A stretch of 64,000 nucleotides of DNA from Gammaproteobacteria bacterium (GCA_024640085.1 JAHEFR010000004.1:1-64000); one strand, 5' to 3'; shown: positions 27,578 through 37,607, counted from the stretch's first letter. Translations and numbers: made by a program. Notes: generated from the letters alone by a model not told the origin.

Positions 27578-28981
27578 TCACACCCATCTGCCGAGACGGG
27601 ACCTCACTGTCTCATCCGGCAATATTTCCAGAATCGGCGCCAGCTCCGGCCCGGACTCGGCCCCTGTCAGCGCTAGCCGCAGCGGTCGGAACAGGGCCCT
27701 CCCCTTCACTCCGAGCCGCCGTTTCACGGCACCGGTGATAGCCGCGAGGCCATGGTCACCAGACTCCAGGCCCTCCAGCGCCGCCCGGAAGAATTCGGGA
27801 CCCGCATCCGCCAGCACGGCCTCGACTTCCGCGGAGAACGCCGGACCCCGGCCGAACAGAATCTCCGCCCAGCCCGCGACGTCCGCCGGGCGATGCACAT
27901 TGGGCCGGACCAGTCCCAGGAAACGCTCACGCATGCCGTCGGGCACGTCCCGGAAAGCCGACTCACCGGCCCATGACGCGAGCCTTGGATCGCTCGCCGC
28001 CTGGACCGCAAGTCCCTGCCAGTGCTCCAGCTGGATCGGGTCGTAACGGGCGGGCGCCCGGCCCACCTTGTCGAGGCTGAAGTGGCGCGCCAGTTCGTCC
28101 AGGGTCATCAAATCGCCGCTCTCGAAGGCGTGGCCGAGCCGGGCGGCATAGTTCGCGACTGCCTCGGGGAACAGCCCGGCGGCCCGGAACTCCCCCATCC
28201 CGGCGCTGCCGCGGCGCTTGGACATAGGCCGCCCGTCCTCCCCCAGCAACAGGGGGAGATGGCCGTACACGGGCACCGGCAGGCCGAGGGCATCCAGCAA
28301 CAGGATCTGACGCGGCGTGTTGCTCAGGTGATCTTCACCCCGCAGCACGTGGGTCACGCTCATCAGCGCGTCGTCCAGGGCGTTGCCGAAAAAGAACGCC
28401 GGCGTGCCGTCCGAGCGCTGCAACACGAAGTCGCCGATGTCGGCGAGCGCGAAACTTTGTCGCCCTCTGATGCAATCCTCGGACTCCAGGGCGCCCGTGT
28501 CGGGCACCCGGAACCTGAAAACCGGCCTCTGTCCTGCGGACTCGCGGCGCGCCACCTCGTCCTCAGGGAGCCGTGCCCACTCCCGATCGTAGATCGGTGG
28601 CCGCCCGGCCGCGAGGCATTTCCGGCGGAACGCCTTCAGCTCCGTATCCGTGCGCCAGCAAGGGTAGCAGTGGCCCGAGGCGCGCAGGCGATCCAGGTAC
28701 TCGCCGTAGATACCGGAGCGCTCGCTCTGGGCGTACGGCCCCACGGGGCCACCGGTATCAGGCCCCTCGTCCCAGGTCAGACCAAGCCACTTCAGATCAT
28801 CAAGGACCAAAGCAGCGGCGGCATCGCTGCTGCGTTCGGCGTCCGTGTCTTCCACGCGCAGGAGAAATGCACCGCCGCTGCCCCTGGCGAGCAGGAAATT
28901 GAACAGCGCCGTCCTCAGGTTGCCGAGATGCAGGCGACCGGTGGGGCTGGGCGCGAAGCGGGTGCGCATGAGACTCGACAT
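27578..28981 (-). CDS. gltX: Glutamyl-tRNA synthetase
   Basis: About 467 residues from the ATG at 28981 ([15 protein letters not shown]). The class I motifs are HLGN (18-21) and a KMSKS variant PMSKRRG in which the first Lys is Pro. The zinc-domain region reads [10 protein letters not shown] with AAGRPPIYD, differing from E. coli C-x-C...C-x-H. The helical anticodon-binding domain is full length, so it is not the truncated GluQ-RS. Whether it also charges tRNA-Gln cannot be read from the sequence. No ribosome-binding site is obvious. Confidence 0.93.
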   Translation of the reverse strand: MSSLMRTRFAPSPTGRLHLGNLRTALFNFLLARGSGGAFLLRVEDTDAERSSDAAAALVLDDLKWLGLTWDEGPDTGGPVGPYAQSERSGIYGEYLDRLRASGHCYPCWRTDTELKAFRRKCLAAGRPPIYDREWARLPEDEVARRESAGQRPVFRFRVPDTGALESEDCIRGRQSFALADIGDFVLQRSDGTPAFFFGNALDDALMSVTHVLRGEDHLSNTPRQILLLDALGLPVPVYGHLPLLLGEDGRPMSKRRGSAGMGEFRAAGLFPEAVANYAARLGHAFESGDLMTLDELARHFSLDKVGRAPARYDPIQLEHWQGLAVQAASDPRLASWAGESAFRDVPDGMRERFLGLVRPNVHRPADVAGWAEILFGRGPAFSAEVEAVLADAGPEFFRAALEGLESGDHGLAAITGAVKRRLGVKGRALFRPLRLALTGAESGPELAPILEILPDETVRSRLGRWV

Positions 28982-29102
28982 GGCGCGCAATAGTACCGGA
29001 ACCCGTGACTTTCAGTCAGCGCAGACGAAACCGGGTTTGCGGTGGGAGCCGCGGTGAATTAGCTTTGACCGATAATGCAGATAAGCTCATGGAGAGTCGC
29101 CA

Positions 29103-29690
29103 ATGCGATCCGTGCTGCCCATGATTATGATGCTCGCCTCCACCTCGTTGCAGGGCGCCGATGCCGCTCCCCGGTCGCCCTATCCCCACGTGCATATCCA
29201 GACGACTGCCGGCAGTTTCGAACTGGAGCTCGACCGGCCGCGGGCACCGGTGTCGGTTGCCAATTTCCTCCAATACGTTAAAGAGGACGCCTACGACGGT
29301 TCCATATTCCACCGGGTGATCCCCGGGTTCATGGCCCAGGGAGGCGGCCTCGACGTCGATTTCACGGAATTGCCCATACACGGCGTCGTCCCCAACGAGT
29401 CCGGCAACGGCCTGAAGAACGAGCGCGGCACCATCGCTATGGCCCGCACCGCGGATCCGCACAGTGCCACACGCCAGTTCTATATCAACCTGGTGGACAA
29501 CGCAGCCCTGGATCCCCGCTCCTCGGGATGGGGATACGCGGTATTCGGGCGGGTGGTCGAGGGTATGGAGACCCTGGACAAGATCGCGGCGATCCCCACC
29601 GGGCCGGGCGGCCCCTTCCCGCGGGACGTGCCCCAGTCGCCGGTGATCATTCAGAAGATGACACTGGTCGGGGAGGCGGAAGGCGGATGA
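29103..29690 (+). CDS. Periplasmic peptidyl-prolyl cis-trans isomerase (cyclophilin)
   Basis: 195 residues with an N-terminal signal peptide (cleavage probably after ADA near residue 21). The cyclophilin core has SIFHRVIPGFMAQGG (catalytic Arg in FHRV), ARTADPHSATRQFYINL and WGYAVFGRVVEGM. It matches the single-domain PpiA/PpiB type; export makes PpiA the closer functional analogue. GGAGAG precedes the ATG. The stop overlaps the lpxH ATG by four bases; a cyclophilin followed by lpxH is a known gammaproteobacterial pair. Confidence 0.93.
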   Translation: MRSVLPMIMMLASTSLQGADAAPRSPYPHVHIQTTAGSFELELDRPRAPVSVANFLQYVKEDAYDGSIFHRVIPGFMAQGGGLDVDFTELPIHGVVPNESGNGLKNERGTIAMARTADPHSATRQFYINLVDNAALDPRSSGWGYAVFGRVVEGMETLDKIAAIPTGPGGPFPRDVPQSPVIIQKMTLVGEAEGG

Positions 29691-30403
29691 GCATCCTGTT
29701 CATCTCCGATCTTCACATCGACGAAGATGGCCAGGAGATCACTTCTCGACTCAAGGAGTTCCTGAACAGCGAAGCGCATCAGGCCCAGGCGCTGTACATC
29801 CTCGGCGATCTGTTCGAGGTCTGGATCGGTGACGACGATCCGGATCCCGTCAAACGACAGGTGGTGCATGCCCTGCACGAGCTGACCCGGTCTGGCGTGC
29901 CGTGTTACTTCATGCCCGGCAACCGCGATTTCCTCACCGGCGAGGTGTTCGCCGATCGTACCGGCTGCACCATGCTGGAGGACGTGGAGACGGTCGACCT
30001 GTTCGGGACCCCGGCACTGCTGCTTCACGGGGACACCCTGTGCGTGGACGATCACCGTTACCAGGAGTTCCGCCGCATGGTCCGCAGCGAGGAATGGCAG
30101 CAGCACTTCCTGTCCAAGCCGGCCCACCACCGGATCGCCATGGCGCGCCAGGCCAGGGACGCCAGCCGGGGTTACACCGCGACCATGCCCATGGACATAA
30201 TGGACGTGTCCCAGGCGGCGGTGGAGGCGGTGATGCGCGACGCCGGCGTCTACACCATGATCCACGGACACACTCACCGCCCGGGCATCCACCATTTCGA
30301 ACTCGACGGGCACCCCGCGACCCGCATCGTGCTCGGCGACTGGTACGACCAGGGCACGATCCTGCGGTGGTCACCGGACGGTTACAAACTCGACACGATC
30401 TAG
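29687..30403 (+). CDS. lpxH: UDP-2,3-diacylglucosamine hydrolase
   Basis: A 238-residue calcineurin-like phosphoesterase. The metal ligands D8, H10, D41 and N79 (SDLH, LGDLFE, GNRD) are in place, with LLHGDTLC near 114 and GHTHRPGIH near 195-197 as in E. coli LpxH. It makes lipid X in lipid A synthesis at the inner membrane face. The start overlaps the cyclophilin stop. The following 163 bp (30404-30566) hold only a short CTAGCG/CGCTAG inverted repeat. Confidence 0.96.
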   Translation: MSILFISDLHIDEDGQEITSRLKEFLNSEAHQAQALYILGDLFEVWIGDDDPDPVKRQVVHALHELTRSGVPCYFMPGNRDFLTGEVFADRTGCTMLEDVETVDLFGTPALLLHGDTLCVDDHRYQEFRRMVRSEEWQQHFLSKPAHHRIAMARQARDASRGYTATMPMDIMDVSQAAVEAVMRDAGVYTMIHGHTHRPGIHHFELDGHPATRIVLGDWYDQGTILRWSPDGYKLDTI

Positions 30404-30566
30404 CGCTGAATCGGCACGCTAGCACCCCCCCATTCCAGAGCCCTCAGCGGCCCTCCGGCGCCCCGCGATGTTGCACCGCGAACCGATCCCGACTTGATAA
30501 AGCCGCCCGGCCTGCCATCTTTAGTTCAGGCGGGACACCTCCGGTCCCACAGAGGAACATGGAAAA

Positions 30567-31658
30567 ATGTACGGCCGCGCCACCAAGGGGATCGTCCCCG
30601 CACGATACTGGCATGTCATCGAGGATCAGAGGATCCAGTGCGACCTGTGCCCGCGCTTCTGCAAGTTGCGCGATGGTCAGCGGGGCCTGTGCTTCGTGCG
30701 GGCAAGAGAGGGCGACGAGCTGGTCCTGACGACCTGGGGACGATCGAGTGGATTCTGCCGCGACCCGATCGAAAAGAAGCCCCTCTTCCATTTCCTGCCA
30801 GGCACTTCGATCCTGTCTTTCGGGACCGCCGGCTGCAATCTGGCCTGCAAGTACTGCCAGAACTGGGACATCTCGAAGGCACGGAGGATCGACGCCCTGG
30901 CCGCGGAAGCCGTGCCCTCCGAGATCGCGTCTTCGGCCGTCAGGCATCAGTGCCGCTCTGTCGCATACACCTATAACGATCCGGTGATCTTCATCGAATA
31001 TGCCCTCGATACGGCGGAGGCGTGCCGGGCGGCGGGCGTCAAGAATGTGGCGGTCACCGCAGGTTACGTCTGTCCCGAGCCCAGGGCGGACCTGTTCGCC
31101 TCGATGGACGCGGCCAACGTCGACCTCAAGGCCTTCACCGAGCGCTTCTATCGCAAGCTATGCGGTGGTCACCTGGAACCGGTCAAGGAGACCCTCGAGT
31201 ACCTGGTCCACGAAACCTCGGTCTGGGTGGAGATCACCACGCTCCTGATCCCCGGGGAGAACGACTCGCCGGGAGAGATCGACAAACTCAGCCAGTGGAT
31301 CGCCGACCGACTCGGGGTCCATGTTCCGCTCCACCTGACCGGATTCCATGGCGCCTGGAAGATGCAGGATCATCCGGACACATCGCCGGACACGCTGCGC
31401 ACGGCGAGGACCATCGCGCGGGAGAACGGCCTTCGTTTCGTCTACACAGGCAATATCTACGATCCGGCCGGCCAGACCACGTACTGCGCCTCCTGCAGCC
31501 ACCCGGTGATCCGCAGGCAGGGCTACCGGCTGACGGGCTGGGAACTGGATGGCCAAGGGCACTGCCGGAGTTGCGGTTCAGCCTGTCCCGGCGTGTTCGA
31601 CAAACAGCCCGGCGCCGGAACCGGCACCCGAGCGCCCCTCGGCCTGGGCCTGCACTGA
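30567..31658 (+). CDS. amrS: AmmeMemoRadiSam-type radical SAM enzyme (AmrS-like)
   Basis: A 363-residue radical SAM protein. The [4Fe-4S] motif is C90-x3-C94-x2-C97 (CNLACKYCQNW). A cysteine-rich N-terminal segment (C25, C28, C32, C42: CDLCPRFC) and a C-terminal pair of CxxC motifs (CASC, CRSCGSAC) are typical of AmrS, once annotated as a pyruvate formate-lyase activase homologue. GFHGAWKM matches the family. The AMMECR1 and Memo partners of the named system are not next to it here. The reaction is unknown. ATG 30567 is preceded by a GAGGAA. Confidence 0.9.
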   Translation: MYGRATKGIVPARYWHVIEDQRIQCDLCPRFCKLRDGQRGLCFVRAREGDELVLTTWGRSSGFCRDPIEKKPLFHFLPGTSILSFGTAGCNLACKYCQNWDISKARRIDALAAEAVPSEIASSAVRHQCRSVAYTYNDPVIFIEYALDTAEACRAAGVKNVAVTAGYVCPEPRADLFASMDAANVDLKAFTERFYRKLCGGHLEPVKETLEYLVHETSVWVEITTLLIPGENDSPGEIDKLSQWIADRLGVHVPLHLTGFHGAWKMQDHPDTSPDTLRTARTIARENGLRFVYTGNIYDPAGQTTYCASCSHPVIRRQGYRLTGWELDGQGHCRSCGSACPGVFDKQPGAGTGTRAPLGLGLH

Positions 31659-31740
31659 TCTGGCCAAACCCTTGGGCGCACGACGAGACACGACGTCGAC
31701 GCCGGTAATGCGCCCATGACTCCGAGGCGCTGGGTCCATG

Positions 31741-32358
31741 TCAGGCGGGCGGCCCGCTGTGAAACCTCAACTGGGTATCGGGGTTGCTGATCAGATCGTT
31801 CTCCACCACCCGGATGCGCGCTGCCCGATCCTCCACCTCCGTTCCCCTGCCGGGGGCATAGCGTCGCGCCAGGTCCAGGTACTGGTTGAAATGCCTGGCC
31901 TCCGAGGCCAAAAGACCCCGGTACAGGTCGCCGAAGGGCGCGCCCACCAGCGGGGCCAGCATGGCGAATCGCTCACACGAGCGCGCCTCGATAAACGCGC
32001 CGATCACGAGCAGGTCCACCAGCCGGGCCGGCTCGCCGCCAGACGCGGCAGCCCGCAGGCCGGCGGCGTAACGGGATGCCCCCACATGGCGCCAGGGCAT
32101 GTCCTCCCGTCGCATCAGCCTCACGACCTGTTCGAAGTGCCGGAGTTCCTCCCGGGCCAGCCTGGACATGCGCTCCACCAGGGCGCTCCGGGTAGCGTAA
32201 CGATTGATGAGCGCCATGGCCGTGGCGGCGGCTTTCTTCTCGCAGTTGGCATGATCAATCACGAGGACCGGCAGGCATCGGACAGCGGCCTCGAGCCATT
32301 CCGGGCCGGTGGGCCGGCCCAGGAACTCGCTCACCGGTTGCAACAGAGTCCCGGTCAC
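31741..32358 (-). CDS. miaE: tRNA-(ms2io6A37) hydroxylase MiaE
   Basis: 205 residues from a GTG at 32358 that overlaps the TGA of the kinase gene by four bases. The protein has ferritin-like diiron helices with conserved E and ExxH pairs: DHANCEKKAAATA, REELRHFEQVV, IEARSCERF and ASEARHFNQYL. MiaE hydroxylates the isopentenyl side chain of ms2i6A37 in tRNA with O2. The length fits the short Pseudomonas-type enzyme. A longer open frame upstream is only the shadow of the kinase gene. Confidence 0.92.
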   Translation of the reverse strand: MTGTLLQPVSEFLGRPTGPEWLEAAVRCLPVLVIDHANCEKKAAATAMALINRYATRSALVERMSRLAREELRHFEQVVRLMRREDMPWRHVGASRYAAGLRAAASGGEPARLVDLLVIGAFIEARSCERFAMLAPLVGAPFGDLYRGLLASEARHFNQYLDLARRYAPGRGTEVEDRAARIRVVENDLISNPDTQLRFHSGPPA

Positions 32359-33596
32359 GCCACCTGCGAGCGGGCCGTGGCCAGCATCTCCATCAACGCC
32401 GCCGCGCTTGGCGGCCGGTCCGCCGGGTCCTTCGCCACCATGCGCTCGAACAACGCCTGGTAACCGGCCGCCTCCTCGGGCAGGCGCGGGATCCCGGCAT
32501 GGCGGTGCTTGTAGATCACCGCCATGGGCGAGGCGGCGGCGAACGGCTTCCGACGGGTCAGCATCTCGTAGAAGATGACCCCGAGGCTGTAGATGTCGGC
32601 GGTCTCCCCTACCGGGTCGCCGTGGCCCTGCTCCGGACTCATGTAGTACGGGGTGCCGAATATCTCGCCGGTCCGCGTCAGGTCCATGGACATTCGCATC
32701 CGTTTGGCGAGACCGAAATCGATCAGGGCGACGCTGCCATCCTCCCGGCACATGACGTTGCCGGGCTTCAGGTCACGATGGAGGACCCCGACCCTGTGGA
32801 TAGCGGCCAGGGCCCCAGCCATCTGCTCCAGGTAGTCCATCGCCTGGGCGACCGAAATCCCTTCAGAGATGCGGGCCTTCAGGTCGCCCCGGGAGAAATG
32901 CTCCATGACGATGAACGCGTGATCGTCAGCGATGCCAAGGTCGTAGATGCGCACGACGTTGGGGTGACGGATTCCGGAGATCAGCTCGTACTCCTGCAGG
33001 AACCTGTCGAAGTCTTTCTTGCCGTCCGCCACGTCCGGCACGTCCGTGATCACCTTGACCACGACCTGGACACCCGTCTGCTCGTTCTCCATCAGGTAGA
33101 CCGACGAAACGCCCCCCGTGCCGATAAGGCTCATGTAGCGATGGCCCTTGAGCGAGAACCTGGGCTCACCCTGAGGCGGGTCGTCTCCTGATTCGCCCTT
33201 CGACCGTTTCCGGCTGCGGCCTCCCCCAAGGGCTGCTTTGACGACCTCCACGACTTCTGTGTGGCCAACCGGCCCCTTGGGGAGAACGTCGTCTGCACCG
33301 GCGGCGAGCGCCCGGGCGATCGCCGGCTGATCTCCCTGGGGCGTCAGCATGATCGCCGGGGGACACCCTTTGCAGGCCTTGAGCCCCGTCAACGCCTCCA
33401 CCCCGGAACCCGAATCCCATCGATGGTCGATGATAATCAGGTCGAAGTCGTTTGCCGTCGAGCCCTCTGGCAAGAGTGGCTCGCCGGTAGGGTCATGGCT
33501 GACGACCTCGCAGTCTCCCCATTCTGCGGTCAGATGATGGCCGAGCCAGTCACGATAGGCGGCATGGTCGTCGATGATGAGGAATCGGATACCCAA
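32355..33596 (-). CDS. Receiver-Ser/Thr protein kinase fusion
   Basis: 413 residues in two modules. Residues 1-125 form a response-regulator receiver with acidic pair D9/D10, phospho-acceptor D57 (IIIDHRWD), T85 and K107 (LPKG). After a charged linker (126-150), a Hanks-type kinase spans 151-413. It has a glycine loop GTGGVSSV (159-166), K181, E203, HRDLKPGN (273-280, catalytic D275), DFGLA (293-297), and GTPYYMSPEQ (314-323). All catalytic residues are present. No transmembrane segment is seen, so it is cytosolic. It probably joins two-component input to Ser/Thr phosphorylation. It is translationally coupled to miaE. Confidence 0.93.
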   Translation of the reverse strand: MGIRFLIIDDHAAYRDWLGHHLTAEWGDCEVVSHDPTGEPLLPEGSTANDFDLIIIDHRWDSGSGVEALTGLKACKGCPPAIMLTPQGDQPAIARALAAGADDVLPKGPVGHTEVVEVVKAALGGGRSRKRSKGESGDDPPQGEPRFSLKGHRYMSLIGTGGVSSVYLMENEQTGVQVVVKVITDVPDVADGKKDFDRFLQEYELISGIRHPNVVRIYDLGIADDHAFIVMEHFSRGDLKARISEGISVAQAMDYLEQMAGALAAIHRVGVLHRDLKPGNVMCREDGSVALIDFGLAKRMRMSMDLTRTGEIFGTPYYMSPEQGHGDPVGETADIYSLGVIFYEMLTRRKPFAAASPMAVIYKHRHAGIPRLPEEAAGYQALFERMVAKDPADRPPSAAALMEMLATARSQVA

Positions 33597-33631
33597 CAGC
33601 TGCGGTCCTCGGCGTCGTTTGCCGCTCCAGT

Positions 33632-34846
33632 TTAACCCGGACCGATCCTGAGGCCGATGACCATGTCATTGACGTTGGTCGTTGTCGGCCCCGTGTAGAT
33701 CAGGTCGCCCGCGGCTTCCAGGAACGTGGCCGAGTCGGCTGCGGCGAGGCAACGGTCCACATCCGCGCCGCCGTCCACTCCACGCTGCACGGTACCGCCA
33801 TCCACCAGAGCTCCGGCATCATCGCTGTTGCCGTCAGTCCCGTCGCTTGCGGCACAGAGCACCGCCAGGTCCTCCCGCCTGTCGATCGCGACGGCACAGC
33901 AGAGGGCGAGATGCTGGTTGCGCCCGCCCCGGCCGGGACTGGCAGGGAGAGTGACGGTGGTCTCCCCTCCCCAGAGATGAATCCCGGCGGCGCCGGTATC
34001 CAGTCCGGCCACGATTCGCTCGGCGGCCCCCGTAACCGGACCTTTCAGCCACTCCCGGTGGCGGCTGACAGGGTACCCGAGCGAACGCCCCCGAGTTTCG
34101 CAGGCGGTGAGGGCGGTCTCCAGATTGACGATAACGTGGTGCTCGACGCGGGCCGTGGGTGAATCCGCCACGTTTTCCCTCCGGACCAGGCCAAACACCC
34201 AGTCTGGCAGGTCCCGCGGCAGCGGGGCGGCTGCCCGCCGCAGGAGGCCGGATCCGATCCATGCAGGATCGTCCCCCTCGACGTCGGAGAGGTAGAGGGC
34301 CAGCACGGGATGCCCCCACAGGGCACAAGCCAGGCCGCCGTCCTTGATTCGGGAAAGCCGGCGTCGAACGGCATTGATGGAGAGAATATCCAGGCCGCTG
34401 GCGAGCAACCAGCGGTTGAGTCTCGACAGATCCCCGGGATCGACCCACGGGGGGAGCACCTCGACGAGGCTGGAGGCGCCGCCGGAGATAAGCACCACCA
34501 CGGCAGCACCGGGCGCCAGGGATCCGGCGTAGGCCAGCAGAGCTTGTCCCGCCCGGATGGACCGGGCGTCCGGGACAGGATGAGCGGATTCGAGCACCTG
34601 CAGGCGGGGAACAGTACCCAGCTCCGCACCCGCGTAGCCCGGGCGCGTAACGACGAATCCGTCGCTGACATCGTCCCCGAGCGCCTCCAGGGCGCCCAGG
34701 GTCATGGCGGGGGCCGACTTGCCGATCGCTATCAGATGCACGGGCCCGACAGGCCGCTGGTCACAGAGGAATTCACGGACGTTGCGGCGTCCATCGGCGG
34801 CACCGAGGCCGGCGTCGAGGATCTCGAGCAGATCCTTCCGATACAC
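33632..34846 (-). CDS. Glycerate 2-kinase (MOFRL/GckA type)
   Basis: A 404-residue protein of the DUF4147/MOFRL glycerate kinase family. AIGKSAPAMTLGALEAL, VVLISGGASSLVEVLPP and NAVRRRLSRIKDGGLA are family signatures. The C-terminal MOFRL domain has GRGGRNQHLALCCA, AASDGTDGNSDDAGALVDGGT and GPTTTNVNDM. It phosphorylates D-glycerate to 2-phosphoglycerate, linking serine-cycle/glyoxylate routes to glycolysis. It starts 6 bp after purF. Confidence 0.93.
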   Translation of the reverse strand: MYRKDLLEILDAGLGAADGRRNVREFLCDQRPVGPVHLIAIGKSAPAMTLGALEALGDDVSDGFVVTRPGYAGAELGTVPRLQVLESAHPVPDARSIRAGQALLAYAGSLAPGAAVVVLISGGASSLVEVLPPWVDPGDLSRLNRWLLASGLDILSINAVRRRLSRIKDGGLACALWGHPVLALYLSDVEGDDPAWIGSGLLRRAAAPLPRDLPDWVFGLVRRENVADSPTARVEHHVIVNLETALTACETRGRSLGYPVSRHREWLKGPVTGAAERIVAGLDTGAAGIHLWGGETTVTLPASPGRGGRNQHLALCCAVAIDRREDLAVLCAASDGTDGNSDDAGALVDGGTVQRGVDGGADVDRCLAAADSATFLEAAGDLIYTGPTTTNVNDMVIGLRIGPG

Positions 34847-34852
34847 CCCGGG

Positions 34853-36361
34853 TCAGACCACCCGAGCCCTTAGGGCCGGTCCGTTCATGCTTTCGTCGCG
34901 CGCAGCCTTGACCTGATCGGACCGCATGGCCTCCAGGTTCCGCAGATATCGCGGGGTGACGTCGCCGGTGACGTATTCGCCGGAGAAGCACGAGGCGTCG
35001 AACTCCTCGATCCCGGCATTCTCGTGCCGTACCGCCCGGATCAGGTCGGGCAGCGTCTGGTAGACCAGCCAGTCGGCACCGATGATGCCGGCCACCTCCT
35101 CTTCCGTCCGCCCGTGGGCGACAAGCTCCGAGGCAGCGGGCATGTCGATGCCGTAGACGTTGGGATAACGGACTGGCGGAGCGGCCGAGGCGAAATACAC
35201 CTTCCTTGCGCCTGCTTCCCTGGCCATCTCGATGATCTGCCTGGAGGTCGTGCCCCGCACGATAGAATCGTCCACCAGCAGGACATTCTTGTTCCTGAAT
35301 TCCAGGTCGATGGCGTTGAGCTTGCGTCGCACCGACTTCTCCCGCATGGACTGCCCGGGCATGATGAAGGTGCGGGCGATGTAGCGATTCTTGATGAAGC
35401 CCTCCCGGTATTTGAGGCCCAGCCGGTTTGCGAGCTGCAGAGCGCTGGTACGGCTGGTATCGGGAATCGGAATCACGACGTCGATGTCGTGGGCCGGGCG
35501 CAGGGTCTGGATACGGTCGGCCAGGGCCTCACCCATCCTGAGCCTGGCCTTGTACACCGAGATATTGTCGATGATGGAATCGGGCCTGGCGAAATAGACG
35601 TACTCGAAAACGCAGGGATTGTGGCGAACCGGCTCGACCGATTGCCGGGTGTGGAGATGCCCCTGCGCGTCAATGAAGACGGCCTCGCCCGGCTCCACGT
35701 CCCGGAGCAGTTCGAAACCGAGGGCGTCCAGCGCCACGCTTTCGGAAGCAATGATGAATTCATCTCCGGCGGGCGTATTCCGGCGGCCGATGACAAGCGG
35801 CCGAATGCCGTAAGGATCGCGGAAACCCACGATGCCGGCATGGAGGATCATCGCGACGACGGCGTACGCTCCGCGGCAACGGCGGTGCAGAGCCTCCACC
35901 GCGGCGAAGACGCCTTCGGCGTCGGCCCTGTCCCTGCAGCTCTGGCCGAGTTCGTGGGCGAACACGTTGAGGAGGACCTCGGAGTCCGAGGACGTATTCA
36001 GGTGCCGCCGGTCGCCACGCACTACGGTCCGCGCCAGTTCCTCGGCGTTGGTGAGATTGCCGTTGTGCCCGAGACAGATCCCGAACGGCGAATTCACGTA
36101 GAACGGCTGCGCCTCATCCCGGCTCGAGCATCCCGCAGTGGGATAGCGCACGTGGCCGATGCCCATGTTGCCGGTGAGCTTGAGCATGTGGTTCTGCTGG
36201 AAGACGTCTCTGACCAGCCCGTTCTTCTTGCGGATGTGCACTCTTTCATCGGCGGTCACGATGCCGGCGGCATCCTGCCCTCGATGCTGAAGCACGGTGA
36301 GCGCATCGTAGATGCCCTGATTGACGGGCTCACGTCCGACGATACCTACGATTCCGCACAT
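34853..36361 (-). CDS. purF: Amidophosphoribosyltransferase
   Basis: 502 residues, the usual length. The Ntn-glutaminase nucleophile is C2 (MCGIVGIVG) directly after Met, with no propeptide, as in the E. coli class without an Fe-S cluster. [20 protein letters not shown] and [12 protein letters not shown] complete the glutaminase. The PRPP-binding loop [16 protein letters not shown] lies in the C-terminal domain. It catalyses the first step of purine synthesis. It follows cvpA, the conserved cvpA-purF pair. Confidence 0.97.
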   Translation of the reverse strand: MCGIVGIVGREPVNQGIYDALTVLQHRGQDAAGIVTADERVHIRKKNGLVRDVFQQNHMLKLTGNMGIGHVRYPTAGCSSRDEAQPFYVNSPFGICLGHNGNLTNAEELARTVVRGDRRHLNTSSDSEVLLNVFAHELGQSCRDRADAEGVFAAVEALHRRCRGAYAVVAMILHAGIVGFRDPYGIRPLVIGRRNTPAGDEFIIASESVALDALGFELLRDVEPGEAVFIDAQGHLHTRQSVEPVRHNPCVFEYVYFARPDSIIDNISVYKARLRMGEALADRIQTLRPAHDIDVVIPIPDTSRTSALQLANRLGLKYREGFIKNRYIARTFIMPGQSMREKSVRRKLNAIDLEFRNKNVLLVDDSIVRGTTSRQIIEMAREAGARKVYFASAAPPVRYPNVYGIDMPAASELVAHGRTEEEVAGIIGADWLVYQTLPDLIRAVRHENAGIEEFDASCFSGEYVTGDVTPRYLRNLEAMRSDQVKAARDESMNGPALRARVV

Positions 36362-36377
36362 GACATTGCCTCCGAGG

Positions 36378-36914
36378 TCAGCCGGAATCCGCCGGCGTCA
36401 CCGGCCCGGCCGGCACGCCTCCCGGAGGCACCATGTCCTCCAGGTGACCGAGCCCTTCATGGAAAAGCGTCTGCAGCATATCCGCCACCGGCAGCGCCAG
36501 GGGGATAACAGCGGACTCCGACCACCAGTCTTCGCGGTCCAGCTCCAGCAGGCGGAACATCATCACCGCGATCCCCACGATCAGGATGCCGCGGGCCGCG
36601 CCGAACACCATCCCGAGCAATCGGTCCGTCCCGGTCAGCCCGGTCTTGGTCACCAGGATGCCGATGAGGGCGCTCAGCAGGCCGCCTGCGATCAGCACCA
36701 GGATGAACATGATCAGGCGGGCAGACCAGAGCCTCAGCGCCTCCGAAGAAATCGACGCCAGAACGGGTTCCAGAATCCCGGAGAAGCGGAGTGCGATCCA
36801 GAGAGCCGCTACCCAGGTGACCAGCGACAAGGCTTCACGGAAAAAACCGCGGAAAACGCCGACGACGACTGAGACCATGAGGGCGGCCAGCAGGATGTAA
36901 TCGATAGTCAGCAT
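36378..36914 (-). CDS. cvpA: CvpA family membrane protein
   Basis: 178 residues with four predicted helices (about 5-22, 28-45, 65-85 and 100-120) and a hydrophilic tail. [19 protein letters not shown] and [15 protein letters not shown] are typical of CvpA (colicin V production protein). The biochemical role is unsettled; the family is implicated in envelope stress. It lies 16 bp before purF. Confidence 0.93.
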   Translation of the reverse strand: MLTIDYILLAALMVSVVVGVFRGFFREALSLVTWVAALWIALRFSGILEPVLASISSEALRLWSARLIMFILVLIAGGLLSALIGILVTKTGLTGTDRLLGMVFGAARGILIVGIAVMMFRLLELDREDWWSESAVIPLALPVADMLQTLFHEGLGHLEDMVPPGGVPAGPVTPADSG

Positions 36915-36971
36915 CGGATACCGCTCGCGGGGGCCGCGATTCTAGCAAATACACGCGGCGGGCGTATCACC

Positions 36972-37607
36972 TCAGCCCTCGTTCGAGACCACACGACCAG
37001 TCTGCCCGCTGGCGCTCAGCCGGGTTACCAGGGCCTCGGCTTCGGCCTTGTTCGGCACCGGTCCCACCCGGACCCGGTACCAGGTATTCCCCTCCGTCAC
37101 GACACGCGAGATGAAAACATCGTAACCCCGGGCGGCGAGTTCCCCGGACAGCCTGTCGGCATTTGCCTGTTTGGAGAAACTTCCCACCTGCACCGCCCAT
37201 CCCCCGCCGGTGATCGGCGGGACGGCCTCGGCCGGTGGTGGCGACTCCTGAACGGCAGACTGGGCGGATACCGCTGGCGTCGGGTCCGGCACTTTCTGCG
37301 GCGTCACCTCGGTCCCCGCGATTTTTTTGCCGGCCGACGCGGGGTCTGCAGGCTGTGGCCTCGCTACGGGCACAGATTCGACCGGGCGAGCAATACTTCC
37401 CGTGGCAGGACTGGCGGACGGGACGTCGAGTCGGATGGTGTGGGATTTCTTGCCCTCCTCATCCGCCGTCGGGAGTTCGATTCCGACGCGCATCGGCCCG
37501 GTTTGCGGTGGACCGTCCAGCAGGGTGGGGATAAGCAGCATACCCAGTACGACCAGGACGGCGGCGCCTACCAGGCGTTCCTTGAGCTGCTGGTCCATCT
37601 GCTTCAT
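36972..37607 (-). CDS. dedD: SPOR-domain protein (DedD-like)
   Basis: 211 residues: a short cytoplasmic N-terminus, one transmembrane helix (about 12-30, LVGAAVLVVLGMLLIPTLL) and a Pro/Ala-rich periplasmic linker. A C-terminal SPOR domain (about 135-208) contains WAVQVGSFSKQANADRL and TWYRVRVGPVPNKAEAEAL. SPOR domains bind denuded peptidoglycan at the division septum. The start overlaps the folC stop by four bases. The order folC-dedD-cvpA-purF is as in E. coli. Confidence 0.92.
   Translation of the reverse strand: MKQMDQQLKERLVGAAVLVVLGMLLIPTLLDGPPQTGPMRVGIELPTADEEGKKSHTIRLDVPSASPATGSIARPVESVPVARPQPADPASAGKKIAGTEVTPQKVPDPTPAVSAQSAVQESPPPAEAVPPITGGGWAVQVGSFSKQANADRLSGELAARGYDVFISRVVTEGNTWYRVRVGPVPNKAEAEALVTRLSASGQTGRVVSNEG

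Noticed and set aside
35024-36508. 494-codon plus-strand frame opposite purF
   Set aside because: It mirrors purF codons and shows no domain. The start lies inside the 3' end of purF.
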